Shown here piece by piece: positions 33,751 through 43,352 of a DNA stretch of 64,000 nucleotides. The notes beneath the pieces were generated by a model. The model ran no database searches and was not told the origin of the DNA. It saw only the letters and a program-made list of their open reading frames with translations. The position numbers and the translations under genes are program-made. Position 1 is the first letter of the stretch; each line of letters starts with the position of its first letter. Source of the stretch: Psychrobacter proteolyticus (GTDB lineage: Bacteria > Pseudomonadota > Gammaproteobacteria > Pseudomonadales > Moraxellaceae); the NCBI RefSeq assembly GCF_003350005.1, contig NZ_QLKS01000002.1, forward strand, positions 248,001 to 312,000. The letters run 5' to 3'.

Positions 33751-34462
33751 TCATCATAACCTTGAATTTACCGCCTGCCGCCAGGGCAGAGGGCGGTATT
33801 TTCAGTGTCCAGTTCATAGTTGCATCGGGTAAGATATACCCTAGCAGCCCCGGATTAATCACCGTACTATTACCTGCTGTATCTATAAAGCTCAGACTGG
33901 CCAATTGAGCACGACCATTGCCACTATTGCTGACGCGGAGTATTACCTCTTTACCATCTGGTTGCAGATGCGTACTCCACTGCAACTGTGGACTGGTCTT
34001 AGTCACCCCAACAGGCTGTACAAAGACGGGGAGTGAATAGCTGAGCGCAAATTGCAAACCTGTGGTTTGGCTGCCAGATTTATTTGGTATCTCATTGACG
34101 AATATTCGATAAGCATCTTCTACCGCGTCAGAACCTTGCGGCGGTGCCTTCGCGCGAATGATCCGGATGAGTTGTTTTTCACCCGGTTTTAGCTCAATCA
34201 TGGGTGGACTGGCCAATAGTCCTCGCGAGGGGATGAGCTGATCACCCTTTTCATTCTGCAACCACTGATACACCCGCACTTGTGCGTGTACTATATTGCT
34301 ACCAGAATTACTGAGCGTCAGACCACTGGCAGTCTCCCGGGCTTCTAAGCTCAAAGAGATGGGAGAGACCTGCAATCCGCTTGCTACTGCCAAACTAGGC
34401 GACAGTAGCAAGGCTGAGATAATTATAGGTCGGGCAACGCAGTGTAACCAAAAATTTAACAT
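33701..34462 (-). CDS. Periplasmic pilus chaperone (CsuC-like)
   Basis: Immunoglobulin-like chaperone (253 aa) with a signal peptide (cleavage likely near VAS|GLQVSP). Family marks: LQVSPISLSLEARETASGL, the SPPMIELKPGEKQLIRI strand with the subunit-binding Arg region, and FALSYSLPVFV. It delivers subunits to the usher by donor-strand complementation. It begins 5 bp after the pilin stop and overlaps the usher start. Confidence 0.92.
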   Translation of the reverse strand: MLNFWLHCVARPIIISALLLSPSLAVASGLQVSPISLSLEARETASGLTLSNSGSNIVHAQVRVYQWLQNEKGDQLIPSRGLLASPPMIELKPGEKQLIRIIRAKAPPQGSDAVEDAYRIFVNEIPNKSGSQTTGLQFALSYSLPVFVQPVGVTKTSPQLQWSTHLQPDGKEVILRVSNSGNGRAQLASLSFIDTAGNSTVINPGLLGYILPDATMNWTLKIPPSALAAGGKFKVMMNGTQTTPDVTMDSSIR

Positions 34463-34467
34463 AATTA

Positions 34468-34995
34468 TTAGTAAGTGATAGAAGCAGTAATAGTATCTGT
34501 ATACGTATCTTCTTTGACGTCGGTGCTACCTGTTATTGTTGCGTATACGAGATGAGGAACAGCAGTAGATAAGCCTAGCCCAGTACCAGTCACATCATTA
34601 CTTTCAAGATTGCCCCAAGCTGTACCCGTATCAGTAGAGTTTAACTGATAGGTGATCGTATTATCATTAACTCCAGTTCCAATCATTTTACCTTCACCAG
34701 TAGTGCTAGTTATGCCAGCTGACGCCAGTTTAATAACATAGGGAGCACCCTTAGAGCAAGTTACTAAAATACCCTCAGCAGATGCTTTATTTGAAATCGT
34801 AGTAGCCTCTGCTAGAGTGTTAGCTGCGATGGTTCCAAAAACAATATTTGCACCACTAGCGTCTACTGTACAACTAGCGTCAATTGTCGTTGTGACTTTA
34901 AAATCACTAGTATCAGCAGCATTCGCACTAGAGATAGCGGCAAATCCACCAGCAGTAAGTAGTGTAGCGGCAAGCAGCGTTTTGTTGAATTGCAT
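34468..34995 (-). CDS. Csu-type major pilin (SCPU domain)
   Basis: Secreted pilin of 175 aa. The start at 34995 is chosen because GGAG lies 7 nt upstream. The signal peptide ends SSANA|ADTSDF and the mature part is one SCPU domain with a disulfide pair (ASCTVD, VTCSKG). It ends in the strand DTITASITY, which supplies or accepts a donor strand. It resembles CsuA/B, and as first gene it probably gives the main fibre. Additional minor pilins found in Acinetobacter csu (CsuA, CsuB) are absent. Confidence 0.9.
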   Translation of the reverse strand: MQFNKTLLAATLLTAGGFAAISSANAADTSDFKVTTTIDASCTVDASGANIVFGTIAANTLAEATTISNKASAEGILVTCSKGAPYVIKLASAGITSTTGEGKMIGTGVNDNTITYQLNSTDTGTAWGNLESNDVTGTGLGLSTAVPHLVYATITGSTDVKEDTYTDTITASITY

Positions 34996-35624
34996 GGTAA
35001 ATCTCCATTGAGTATAAATCATTTAATGACGTTCTATAAAATCGCTAATATACGGATAGAAGGTATAAGCTACAGTTACCTATAAGTTTACACATAAAAT
35101 GTAAACCTTTTATCGCCAATATAAACCGTTTGTCACTTTTGTTGGTGCATTGTAATACAGTCGTTACAAAATTGCACGATTAATGTTTGATTAATATTGT
35201 CTATTTATAAAGTAGGTAAAGCTAAGAGATTTTATAGTTTATAAGAGAGGTACTTATGATAGGTGATAGGAGTAGAGCAAAAGAAGTGATATATTTATGT
35301 TTTTTAAGATGTAACCTTAGTATCTTCTACTATTCCTCGAATGGTATATAAAAAAATGGTATGGGATCAGTTACAAACTAGTCATTAGTATTTTACGAAT
35401 AATATGATTCAGGAGATACAATCTAAATGCAAAAGCATTCTGAACTTGTACGAATGCAGTTCTCGTTTAAGAAGAGTATGGAACGGTTTTTAAAAGGAGG
35501 GCAATAGTCTTTTAGACTCATGCATGTTGATAGCTTAGGGGAAACTATGAATTTCTATAGTCCACATTTTTACGATAATGAAAGTAGATAATTATGGTAA
35601 ATCAGACAAAACGCCAGATACAAC
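34996..35624. other. Intergenic region upstream of the pilus operon
   Basis: This region of about 630 bp should contain the pilus promoter. No supported ORF is seen; a 14-codon ORF near 35547 lacks family or context support. No repeats stand out. Confidence 0.4.
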
Positions 35625-35648
35625 AAAGCCCCTGATATCAGGGGCTTT
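35625..35648 (-). terminator. Intrinsic terminator of the tRNA-Leu transcript
   Basis: Perfect palindromic hairpin AAAGCCCCTGAT / ATCAGGGGCTTT lies just 3' of tRNA-Leu on the minus strand and is followed by TTTGTTG. Confidence 0.85.
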
Positions 35649-35681
35649 AGCTGTTCTATAAGATAGTATAGGACTATATAA

Positions 35682-35768
35682 TGGTACCCGGAGCCGGACT
35701 TGAACCGGCACGCTATTGCTAGCGAGGGATTTTAAATCCCTTGTGTCTACCAATTTCACCACCCGGGC
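35682..35768 (-). tRNA. tRNA-Leu(UAA)
   Basis: An 87-nt class II tRNA. The acceptor GCCCGGG pairs with CCGGGT (one G-U), CCA is encoded (complement at 35682-35684), the anticodon stem is AGGGA/TCCCT with loop TTTAAAA (anticodon TAA), there is a long variable arm, and the T arm is GGTTCAAGTCC. Confidence 0.97.
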
Positions 35769-35892
35769 AAAACTTGTTTTATCTAAAATGTAAACTAGCT
35801 GATAGACCATCTAGTTACTAGATAAGTGGTCGCTATTATAATCGGTTGTGATAATAATGCAAGCCAAAATTAACGTAAAGTTAATAAATAAT

Positions 35893-35966
35893 TGGAGGCT
35901 GGAGTCGGAATCGAACCGGCGTTAACGGAGTTGCAGTCCGCTGCATGACCACTCTGCCATCCAGCC
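35893..35966 (-). tRNA. tRNA-Cys(GCA)
   Basis: A 74-nt tRNA. The acceptor is GGCTGGA with TCCAGCC, encoded CCA, anticodon loop CTGCAAC (anticodon GCA), and T arm GGTTCGATTCC. It is 124 bp upstream of tRNA-Leu on the same strand, possibly one transcript. Confidence 0.97.
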
Positions 35967-36147
35967 AATCAAGGTCGCCTATATTAGCAAAAATATAGTA
36001 AATTACAAGTCCTTTTTTCGTTAAAAACAGCTTATTTATTATCTTGTCTATATTTAGCCCCAATTTCAGGACATTTATACTATTAATAGGCTTTTTCAAA
36101 CCATCAGTAATCCAGCGTTTAATAATGATCGTTTAAAATATAATGCG

Positions 36148-36282
36148 CTAAACAATATCTCTATTGTCACGTTTGGCACTTTTCACATCACGATAAGTGG
36201 CCGTGCAAATTAATACGAGTACGCCAAGAGTAATGGCAGGCCAAATTAAGATATATAAGCCGTAGATAAAAACGTTGTCCAT
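36148..36282 (-). CDS. 44-residue membrane peptide, putative small subunit of the symporter
   Basis: The ORF encodes a 44-residue peptide with a single membrane helix (YGLYILIWPAITLGVLVLIC) and a basic tail (RDVKSAKRDN). A strong AAGGAG lies 6 nt before the ATG. It starts 84 bp after the sodium:solute symporter stop on the same strand. Such short peptides are known as putative transporter small subunits next to this symporter class. It is easily missed by gene callers. Function is inferred from neighbourhood. Confidence 0.82.
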   Translation of the reverse strand: MDNVFIYGLYILIWPAITLGVLVLICTATYRDVKSAKRDNRDIV

Positions 36283-36366
36283 GATATCTCCTTATAGTAT
36301 TGCTAAGTAAGTAACGATTAGCCAAGTACTGCTGACCAATCACTACTCGGATAAAGTGACTTTGGT

Positions 36367-38031
36367 TTAAGATTTAAGTGACGATGGGATTTCCGACTTT
36401 TTATCGTAATTGCCCACACGCTGCTTAATTAAGTCGAAGTCGAAGTGTTCGTCTCCCATCAGGCTGATAATCACACAGACGACGGTACTAGCGCCGTAAG
36501 CTGTTAGAGAGGCTAGCAGGACCATATATTGACGTAAGAAGCCAGTAGCGAAGATAAGCATCAACACAAGCGTAATAGCTGCGGCGACCATGCCAATCTT
36601 ACGACCTAAGAACCCAAAGACCATTAGACCAATAACGACTGCTGCACCGACACTGGCCAGTATTTCAAAGAATAGGGCGGTGACACCAGTGATTGGAAGT
36701 AATTCGAAACGGGCAACGCAAAATAAGAGTAGTCCGACGATAACTGCTGAGGTAAAGGCAGTATTGGTGACGCGATTCCAAAACACACTGGCAATAACAG
36801 GAAAGACGATAGCGCCCCATAGTGCACCAACAAATACTAGCATGACGAGAATATCAAGCTTAAAGCTTGCAAAGATTAGTCCAGCTGCCGTCGCAACAAT
36901 CATCGTGCCACGACCAATTAGCATCATCGTTTTAGGTTTAACATGGCCTTTTTTGGCAATGTTTTTACCGTAGACATCCGCCATCATAATGGTTGATAGC
37001 GCTGATAAATCTGAGTCAGCGGTCGAGGACAATGACCCAATCACTAAAATAAAGAATAAGGCGATAAAGACGGGATGCAGATAAGTACTGACCATTTGAG
37101 GAATGAGGTTATTCATATTGCCATCAAGTGGCTCGACGCCAATAGTCACCGCCATTAGTCCAATCATCCCAAGACCAATCACGATACCAGCGTAGCCTAC
37201 TGTAGCAGTGATAAACGTCGCTTTAATCTTAGTTTTATCGATCGCAAATAGGCGCTGAGTGATGGTTTGATTACCGATAGCATATGCTAATACAGCGACG
37301 AAGTAGGGCGCACCTTGTTGAAAGAATGCCTCAGATGAGAAGAAATCCTGCTGCTCTAATGTCAGGTTTGATAGGCCGCTGACCATAACTTCAGGGCCAC
37401 CCATGGCAAATAACACGGCGGGAATAATGACAATACCAATGGCCATTAGAGCGACCAATTGGGCAAAATCGGTAAAAACGGACGCTCGAAACCCTGATGT
37501 CAATGTGTAACTTAGTACACCGATACCTGCGATCATTACCCCTGTTTGGAACGATAATGGTGATAAAACTGACACCAATGCTCCAGCAGCGGTAAAGTTG
37601 ACCATCAAGCTAATTAAACTGCCCATAATATTGGATATGGCTAAGATTAATTGGCTTGATGAACCGTGGCGGGCATGAATCAGTTCACCTAGCGTATGGC
37701 CGTCTGGCGCCAATTCACGAAAGCGCATACCGAAAGGGTAGATGAACAAAATCATCAATGCACCCCAAAATCCATAGTGTATCGGCCCTGATACGCCGTA
37801 TTTATAGCCAGAGGTAGCAGCAGCGTAAAATGAGGCCGCCCAAATCCAAGTGGCGGTCATGCTGGCTGCACCCATACCAAAGCCAACACCGTGACCTGCG
37901 ACCATAAACCCAGAAGTTGTCTCTTTATCTTTTTTGATTAATAAGGACAGTAAATAGGTGCCGCCATAAAATGCTAATAATAATAAAATAATCGTCAATG
38001 ATGAAAATTGGAACAATGACTCAGTTTTCAA
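36367..38031 (-). CDS. Sodium:solute symporter family transporter
   Basis: Inner-membrane Na+-coupled transporter (554 aa, about 13-14 transmembrane segments) of the SSS family. Conserved regions are WAASFYAAATSGYKYGVSGP, GHTLGELIHARHG and SSTADSDLSALSTIMMADVY. The start is TTG at 38031 with GAGG 7 nt upstream; a TTG five codons earlier is possible. It resembles urea/solute permeases of the DUR3-like branch, but the substrate cannot be called. It is probably co-transcribed with the 44-residue peptide gene downstream. Confidence 0.88.
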   Translation of the reverse strand: MKTESLFQFSSLTIILLLLAFYGGTYLLSLLIKKDKETTSGFMVAGHGVGFGMGAASMTATWIWAASFYAAATSGYKYGVSGPIHYGFWGALMILFIYPFGMRFRELAPDGHTLGELIHARHGSSSQLILAISNIMGSLISLMVNFTAAGALVSVLSPLSFQTGVMIAGIGVLSYTLTSGFRASVFTDFAQLVALMAIGIVIIPAVLFAMGGPEVMVSGLSNLTLEQQDFFSSEAFFQQGAPYFVAVLAYAIGNQTITQRLFAIDKTKIKATFITATVGYAGIVIGLGMIGLMAVTIGVEPLDGNMNNLIPQMVSTYLHPVFIALFFILVIGSLSSTADSDLSALSTIMMADVYGKNIAKKGHVKPKTMMLIGRGTMIVATAAGLIFASFKLDILVMLVFVGALWGAIVFPVIASVFWNRVTNTAFTSAVIVGLLLFCVARFELLPITGVTALFFEILASVGAAVVIGLMVFGFLGRKIGMVAAAITLVLMLIFATGFLRQYMVLLASLTAYGASTVVCVIISLMGDEHFDFDLIKQRVGNYDKKSEIPSSLKS

Positions 38032-38800
38032 ATTCAGACCTCGCAATTGTTAGTTGATGAATAAAGTTCAGTAAAAATGAAAGATACCAAACCATTAGGA
38101 ATACAGCACAGCCTACACAGCCCTCATACCGAACGTATGTGGCTAATATAAATAGCGAAAATACCAACTGTAGTGGTAAGCAAATGCTAAGTGTCACGCC
38201 CAAATCTTAATGAGACAAATAGTGTCAAATCAAAAAGACAGGGACTACTCTCAATAGGCGTCAGTTAATGGGTAAACCATCACGCTATTAATAGGCATAC
38301 ACAAAGGTAGCTACGTGCTAAAGAAAACTCATGTGATGAGTGTCTATAGCGGAATTACGAATAAGCACTAAGCCATGATTACATGACCCGAACTCGATTT
38401 AGACAGCCTTGTCAGCTGTAATAAGCAATAGGTAGGAAGTCTCTACTTATCTATTGCGATTGATGTATTACTAAGCAGCATTAATAAATAAAACTACATA
38501 TTTGTTAAGTACCTGTAACATATTTGCGCGGTAAGAGTAACCTATTACGTCACTAACCTCAAACATTATCCGATATTTACCAGATAATGACCGAAGATGA
38601 CATATAAGTATTTATTTAAAGAGATTTAATAAGATGTTTAATAAAGCATTGAAAGATAGGGCTTTATTATGAGCGGTATCGAGTGATATATCGCTATGAG
38701 CTAAATTATAACTATGAGTAAGTAACTGAAACTTTCATTAAAAAGAAATAGATAATGAGCGATAGATGGTTGCTCTCAATGAACAAGTAGAAGTGAATTT
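38032..38800. other. Long intergenic region upstream of the symporter
   Basis: 770 bp without a supported ORF, between the symporter start and the fdhD 3' end. It should contain the symporter promoter. I see no hairpin with a T run, repeat array or RNA. Confidence 0.4.
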
Positions 38801-39883
38801 TTATATATTATCTTGTTTGGTATAGTAAGTGACTCGGTTATTACGTAAGAATCCAGCCAATCCAAGACCATAACGCTCAGCCACGCGCACGGCTGTACTG
38901 GTAGGTGCTGACATGCCAACTAGCCATGGGATTTGACTTCGAATAGACTTTTGAACCAGTTCAATAGACAGACGCGAAGTCATAAGCACACAGCTAACGT
39001 CTGCTTTTTGGCGTAATTGCCAGCCGATGAGTTTATCAAGTGCATTATGGCGGCCTACATCCTCAAATAAATATAGCTGCTGATTATGTATCGTCGCTGC
39101 GGCATGTACCGCACCTGTCAGCTGATGTGTATGCTGCGTGGCATCCACTTGTTGACGCAGCGCCAATAGGGAGTCAAGACTTGGTGCGACCGTTTGAATG
39201 CCAGTTATACCTGTCTGTCGGTTATGTTCATGGTGTAAATGGTCTGGTGAGTAAGCGCTTAGATCAGGCAAAGCTTGTGTTAATCCAGTAATACCGCACA
39301 TACCGCAGCCCGTACGCCCTGCTAGCTGACGTTTTTGTGCTTGGATACGTTGATGGCAGCGTTGGCTTAATACTAGTTCCACGACATAGATATCGTAATC
39401 TTGAAATTGTTCTAAGCTTTGCTCAATTGATACTGAATCAAGATCTTCGTCATTCGAATCTTGCGCAAACTGCTGATAGCTAGCTAGATCTGCAAGGTGA
39501 GTCACTTCCCAGTCGAGTAGCTCGTGACTGTATTGAATTAATCCTTCGCTAAATAAAAACCCAACCGCTAAATACTCTAGCTGATGTGGACTGGCCATCA
39601 ACACAGCATAATGAATTCCATTAATAATGATAGAGACCGCAGCTTCGACTGCTAAGCTGGTGGTCTGAGATTCAATTTGAAGATGAGAGTCATGATTAGG
39701 ATCACTACTAATTGACGGGTAATGATGTTTTTGTGCTAAGTGACTACGAGCAAGTGGTGTCTCTGACAACCTATCATCGTTAGAAAGCTCAGGTGTAACT
39801 ATCTTAGTGCTAGTTGAATTATCTATCATAGTAGGGTCAATAAAAGCCTCACTTTGCTCAGCGTTATCTTCAATGGTTATCAC
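38801..39883 (-). CDS. fdhD: FdhD, sulfurtransferase for molybdenum oxidoreductases
   Basis: Transfers sulfur to the molybdenum cofactor of formate-dehydrogenase-type enzymes. The active-site loop RTGCGMCGITG (~residues 190-200) with the CxxC, LFEDVGRHNALDKLIGW and MTSRLSIELVQKS are diagnostic. At 360 aa it is longer than usual (about 260-280): there is a ~70-residue low-complexity N-terminus and an acidic insertion (DSNDEDLDSVSIEQSLEQ). The start is a GTG with a weak ribosome site, so the true start could be internal. It follows the YdeP-type oxidoreductase gene, its likely client. Confidence 0.92.
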   Translation of the reverse strand: MITIEDNAEQSEAFIDPTMIDNSTSTKIVTPELSNDDRLSETPLARSHLAQKHHYPSISSDPNHDSHLQIESQTTSLAVEAAVSIIINGIHYAVLMASPHQLEYLAVGFLFSEGLIQYSHELLDWEVTHLADLASYQQFAQDSNDEDLDSVSIEQSLEQFQDYDIYVVELVLSQRCHQRIQAQKRQLAGRTGCGMCGITGLTQALPDLSAYSPDHLHHEHNRQTGITGIQTVAPSLDSLLALRQQVDATQHTHQLTGAVHAAATIHNQQLYLFEDVGRHNALDKLIGWQLRQKADVSCVLMTSRLSIELVQKSIRSQIPWLVGMSAPTSTAVRVAERYGLGLAGFLRNNRVTYYTKQDNI

Positions 39884-39977
39884 GATTTATCATGGCCTAA
39901 AATTATGAGTGTGCTTATGGTCATCTAGAGGGAGGGCAAATGAAAATGTCATTCTCATTTACCCTTCGAAGTATGAT

Positions 39978-42299
39978 TTACGCAGGCGTCGCGATCGACG
40001 CATTTGCCTCTACGCGCTCTAAAACGACGGTCGTCGATTTGTACGCTGGGATATGAGAGTCTGGCGCATGTGTCTCCAAATCAAAGAGGTCATTGCATTC
40101 AGGATAGTAAGCGGCAACAGCGTTAGAGGCAATATCCATCTCGCTCAATACCAATGGGCCTAATATGCGTGGCTGTTCTAGACTATCTTTGGCACGCTGG
40201 CGAGTGACCATAACACGGTCACCTTTTTGCCAACCTAAACGGCTTATCTCATCTGGATGCATGAATAGCACATCACGGCGATCCGTTTGACGATAGCGGT
40301 CTTTAAACCCAAAAATCATAGTGTTGAATTGATCGTGGCTACGGACACTGGTCAATTGCCAAACCTTTTGTGCTGTATCCGCATGGTTATCGGTATCGTT
40401 TGCAGCTGCCATTTGTGCAGCGACAAAAGTAATCGGATATTGTGGCACTTCAAACTGAGCTTTGCCGCTTTCGGTATTCCATACACGATGACGCGCCGCA
40501 TGATACAAATGAAAGCCACGCTCAGAGGTACGTATACGCTGATTAAAGTCTTCAAATCCATTAATCGCTTGAGCGATATAGTCTCGAATAATATCGAAAT
40601 CTTCACTCATCGCAAGCCAAGGAATAGACGAGCCGGCATCGAGTACATAAGTCGCTATATCTGCCACGATTTGCGCTTCAGATTTTAAAGTATCACTAAC
40701 AGGTTTTAGCTTGCCTTGAGTGGGTACAATCTGACACATAGAGTCTTCGATAGTGGCAAACTGCTCACCCTTTGTTGTGACAATACGTTCGGTACGGCCT
40801 AAGCAAGGTAGGATCAAATTGTTTGCACCGGGGTATAGCATGGTCTCATTGAGCTTAGTACCGACAAATATATTAAGCTGAGTAGTGGTTAAAGCTTGCT
40901 CAATAGCACTGGTATCAGGGGCAGCCACTGCATAGTTACCACCCATGCCCATAAAGACTTTCAATTTACCTGCGATAAGAGCCTTGGCACCTGTGACGAC
41001 ATCGTAGCCATGCTCTTGCGGCATAGGGTGCTCAAACACGTGCTCTAAACTGTCTAGTAAGCTTTTGTTAGGACGCTCATGGATACCCATGGTGCGATCG
41101 CCCTGTACGTTGGAGTGCCCACGTACTGGAGAGGCACCAGCGCCATCAATACCGATCATGCCCATCAGCAGGAGCAAGTTGGTAATCATCGCGACATTAT
41201 CATCACCCTGTACGTGCTGAGTAATGCCCATGCCCCAAGTGCAAATCGTTGCTGGACTATCAGCCACGAGCTCAGCGAGATTAATAATATCTGTCTGAGA
41301 AATACCGCAGCCAAGTGTGATATCTGTCCATGATTGCTCTGTTAGCCACTGTTTTAGAGGTTCAAAGCCTGAAGTATGAGTGGTAATAAAATCATGATTT
41401 ATTTTATCGTTTTCAATTAACCACTTGGCAATGCCCGTCAATAGCGCTGCATCACCGCCGATTTGAATTTGAATAACATCATCGACCATGTCAGCACTTT
41501 GACCAGCTGCCATGTGCGTTGGTTTTTGTGGATTCCTAAATTTACTCAGGCCTTGCTCACGCATCGGGTTAATTGAGATGATTCGACAGCCTTGCTCATG
41601 CGCATGGGCGAGCATCTCTAACATACGTGGATGGTTAGTCGCTGGGTTTTGCCCAAACATCAATATCAGCTTGGCCTGCTCGAAATCTTCTAGCATCACT
41701 GTCGCTTTACCAATACCTAGCTGTCTGCTTAGCATTACTGAGGTTGGCTCGTGACACATATTTGAGCAATCAGGCAAATTATTGGTACCAAAGCAGCGTA
41801 CAAATAACTGAAATAAAAAGGCAGGCTCATTGGTCACGCGGCCTGACGTATAAAATAGCGCCTCATCAGGTGAATTTAGCTGTCCTAACTGTTCAGCGAT
41901 TATGCTATAAGCAGCTTCCCAAGGAATAGGAACATAGCGATCTTGCGCCGCATCGTAATACATCGGCTCTGATAAACGGCCACTATGTTCAAGCTCGTAA
42001 CCAGTCCATCCCTGTAGCTCAGTAACGGTATGTCTTGCAAAAAACTCGGCATCTGCTTTATGGGTCATAGTCTCACTGGCAATGACTTTAATGCCGTTCT
42101 CGCAGACATCGATGGCTTTGTGTGACTTATGATCAGGCCAAGCACAGCCTGGGCAGTCAAATCCGCCTTGCGGCTGATTGCTTTTAAATACACTTATACC
42201 GCCGCGCAAAAATGTCTTATAGTCCATTAGCTTTTGGGTAGATGAGATCAGCGCAGGCCAACCAGCAGCAGGGTGGGAGTAAATAGGAATTTTGCGCAT
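39978..42299 (-). CDS. FdhF/YdeP-family molybdopterin oxidoreductase
   Basis: Predicted cytoplasmic molybdenum bis-MGD enzyme (773 aa) of the YdeP group. GAGG 7 nt upstream supports the start at 42299. An N-terminal FDCPGCAWPDHK region holds the CxxC typical of this group, rather than the four-Cys 4Fe-4S motif of true formate dehydrogenases. The core has TSGRVTNEPAFL, GQNPATNHPRML and GADNxx-type binding loops, and a C-terminal dinucleotide-binding domain is present. E. coli YdeP is linked to acid resistance and its substrate is unknown. Pairing with fdhD (94 bp gap) supports a molybdenum-cofactor enzyme. Confidence 0.88.
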   Translation of the reverse strand: MRKIPIYSHPAAGWPALISSTQKLMDYKTFLRGGISVFKSNQPQGGFDCPGCAWPDHKSHKAIDVCENGIKVIASETMTHKADAEFFARHTVTELQGWTGYELEHSGRLSEPMYYDAAQDRYVPIPWEAAYSIIAEQLGQLNSPDEALFYTSGRVTNEPAFLFQLFVRCFGTNNLPDCSNMCHEPTSVMLSRQLGIGKATVMLEDFEQAKLILMFGQNPATNHPRMLEMLAHAHEQGCRIISINPMREQGLSKFRNPQKPTHMAAGQSADMVDDVIQIQIGGDAALLTGIAKWLIENDKINHDFITTHTSGFEPLKQWLTEQSWTDITLGCGISQTDIINLAELVADSPATICTWGMGITQHVQGDDNVAMITNLLLLMGMIGIDGAGASPVRGHSNVQGDRTMGIHERPNKSLLDSLEHVFEHPMPQEHGYDVVTGAKALIAGKLKVFMGMGGNYAVAAPDTSAIEQALTTTQLNIFVGTKLNETMLYPGANNLILPCLGRTERIVTTKGEQFATIEDSMCQIVPTQGKLKPVSDTLKSEAQIVADIATYVLDAGSSIPWLAMSEDFDIIRDYIAQAINGFEDFNQRIRTSERGFHLYHAARHRVWNTESGKAQFEVPQYPITFVAAQMAAANDTDNHADTAQKVWQLTSVRSHDQFNTMIFGFKDRYRQTDRRDVLFMHPDEISRLGWQKGDRVMVTRQRAKDSLEQPRILGPLVLSEMDIASNAVAAYYPECNDLFDLETHAPDSHIPAYKSTTVVLERVEANASIATPA

Positions 42300-42397
42300 G
42301 ACAGACCTCATAGATAGATGACAATAGCGAAGCTTTGATAGACGACAACTATATAATGGTCAGTGAAAAGTTCATATGATCATTAACTATAGATAAC

Positions 42398-42433
42398 AAA
42401 AAACCTCCAAGAAAAATCAATTCTCTTGAAGGT
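42398..42433 (-). terminator. Intrinsic terminator after the ABC transporter operon
   Basis: The stem ACCTCCAAGA (42403-42412) with TCTTGAAGGT (42424-42433) has one mismatch. On the minus strand it ends in a T run (complement of the A run at 42398-42402). Confidence 0.75.
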
Positions 42434-42493
42434 CTTAGAAGTTATCAAAGATGGTTCTATCTGACAAATACTACTTTATCAGCTCAGAAAAAC

Positions 42494-43288
42494 TTAGCTC
42501 AAAATCAAACTGTCATCTTCAACTTTTTCGCCACGTGTTTGCTCGAACATATCGAGTAGATCATGTACGGTCATACCTTTACGAATGTCACCAGCCACAT
42601 CCAACACGACTTGACCTTGGTGCAGCATAACGGTGCGTGTGCCATGTGCCAATGCTTGTTGCATTGAGTGGGTGACCATCATCGTGGTCAGTTTATTATC
42701 CGTGACAATCTTATCAGTCAATTCTAAGACAAACGCCGCAGTCTTAGGATCGAGAGCTGCAGTATGCTCATCAAGTAGCAAGATTTTAGAGGGCTGCAAT
42801 GATGCCATTAGCAAACTTACTGCTTGGCGTTGACCACCAGAGAGTAAACCCATACGATCGGTTAGACGATTTTCTAAACCTAATTTTAAAACGGATAGTT
42901 TTTCTCGAAACAAATCGCGGTTGTTCTGGTTCAATGCAAATTTCAGACCGCGATTACCGCCACGTTTGTAGGCCAAAGCCATATTTTCTTCAATCGTTAG
43001 CGCTTCACAAGTGCCCGCCATCGGATCCTGAAAGACACGAGCAACCCAATGCGCACGTTGATGAGCAGACTTTTTGGTCACATCAATGCCATTTAGCAAG
43101 ATTGAGCCACTATCGATGCGCGTCGTACCGCTTACTGCGTTCAAAAAAGTAGATTTACCTGCGCCATTGGTACCGATGACAGTGACAAATTCACCATCAG
43201 CAATGTTTAAGCTGATACCACGTAGGGCAGGGTTTTCGATAGGCGTGCCTGGGTTAAAGGTCAACCGTAAATCAGTGGCTTGCATCAT
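42494..43288 (-). CDS. ABC transporter ATP-binding protein
   Basis: Cytoplasmic ATPase (264 aa) with Walker A GTNGAGKST, signature LSGGQRQ, Walker B KILLLDEHTAAL and switch His in MVTHSMQQ. It belongs with the permease 65 bp upstream and the two binding lipoproteins; this trio matches the COG2984/COG4120/COG1101 importer group linked in some bacteria to aromatic amino acids such as tryptophan. The substrate here is not determined. Confidence 0.93.
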   Translation of the reverse strand: MMQATDLRLTFNPGTPIENPALRGISLNIADGEFVTVIGTNGAGKSTFLNAVSGTTRIDSGSILLNGIDVTKKSAHQRAHWVARVFQDPMAGTCEALTIEENMALAYKRGGNRGLKFALNQNNRDLFREKLSVLKLGLENRLTDRMGLLSGGQRQAVSLLMASLQPSKILLLDEHTAALDPKTAAFVLELTDKIVTDNKLTTMMVTHSMQQALAHGTRTVMLHQGQVVLDVAGDIRKGMTVHDLLDMFEQTRGEKVEDDSLILS

Positions 43289-43352
43289 AATCGTTATTCC
43301 TTATTGTCTCTTCAAGCGTCGCAAGTATTAAAAATACCTGCTTTGACTGTCA

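Noticed and set aside
35592-35810. 72-codon ORF across tRNA-Leu
   Set aside because: It is read through a tRNA gene and its terminator; not a protein gene.
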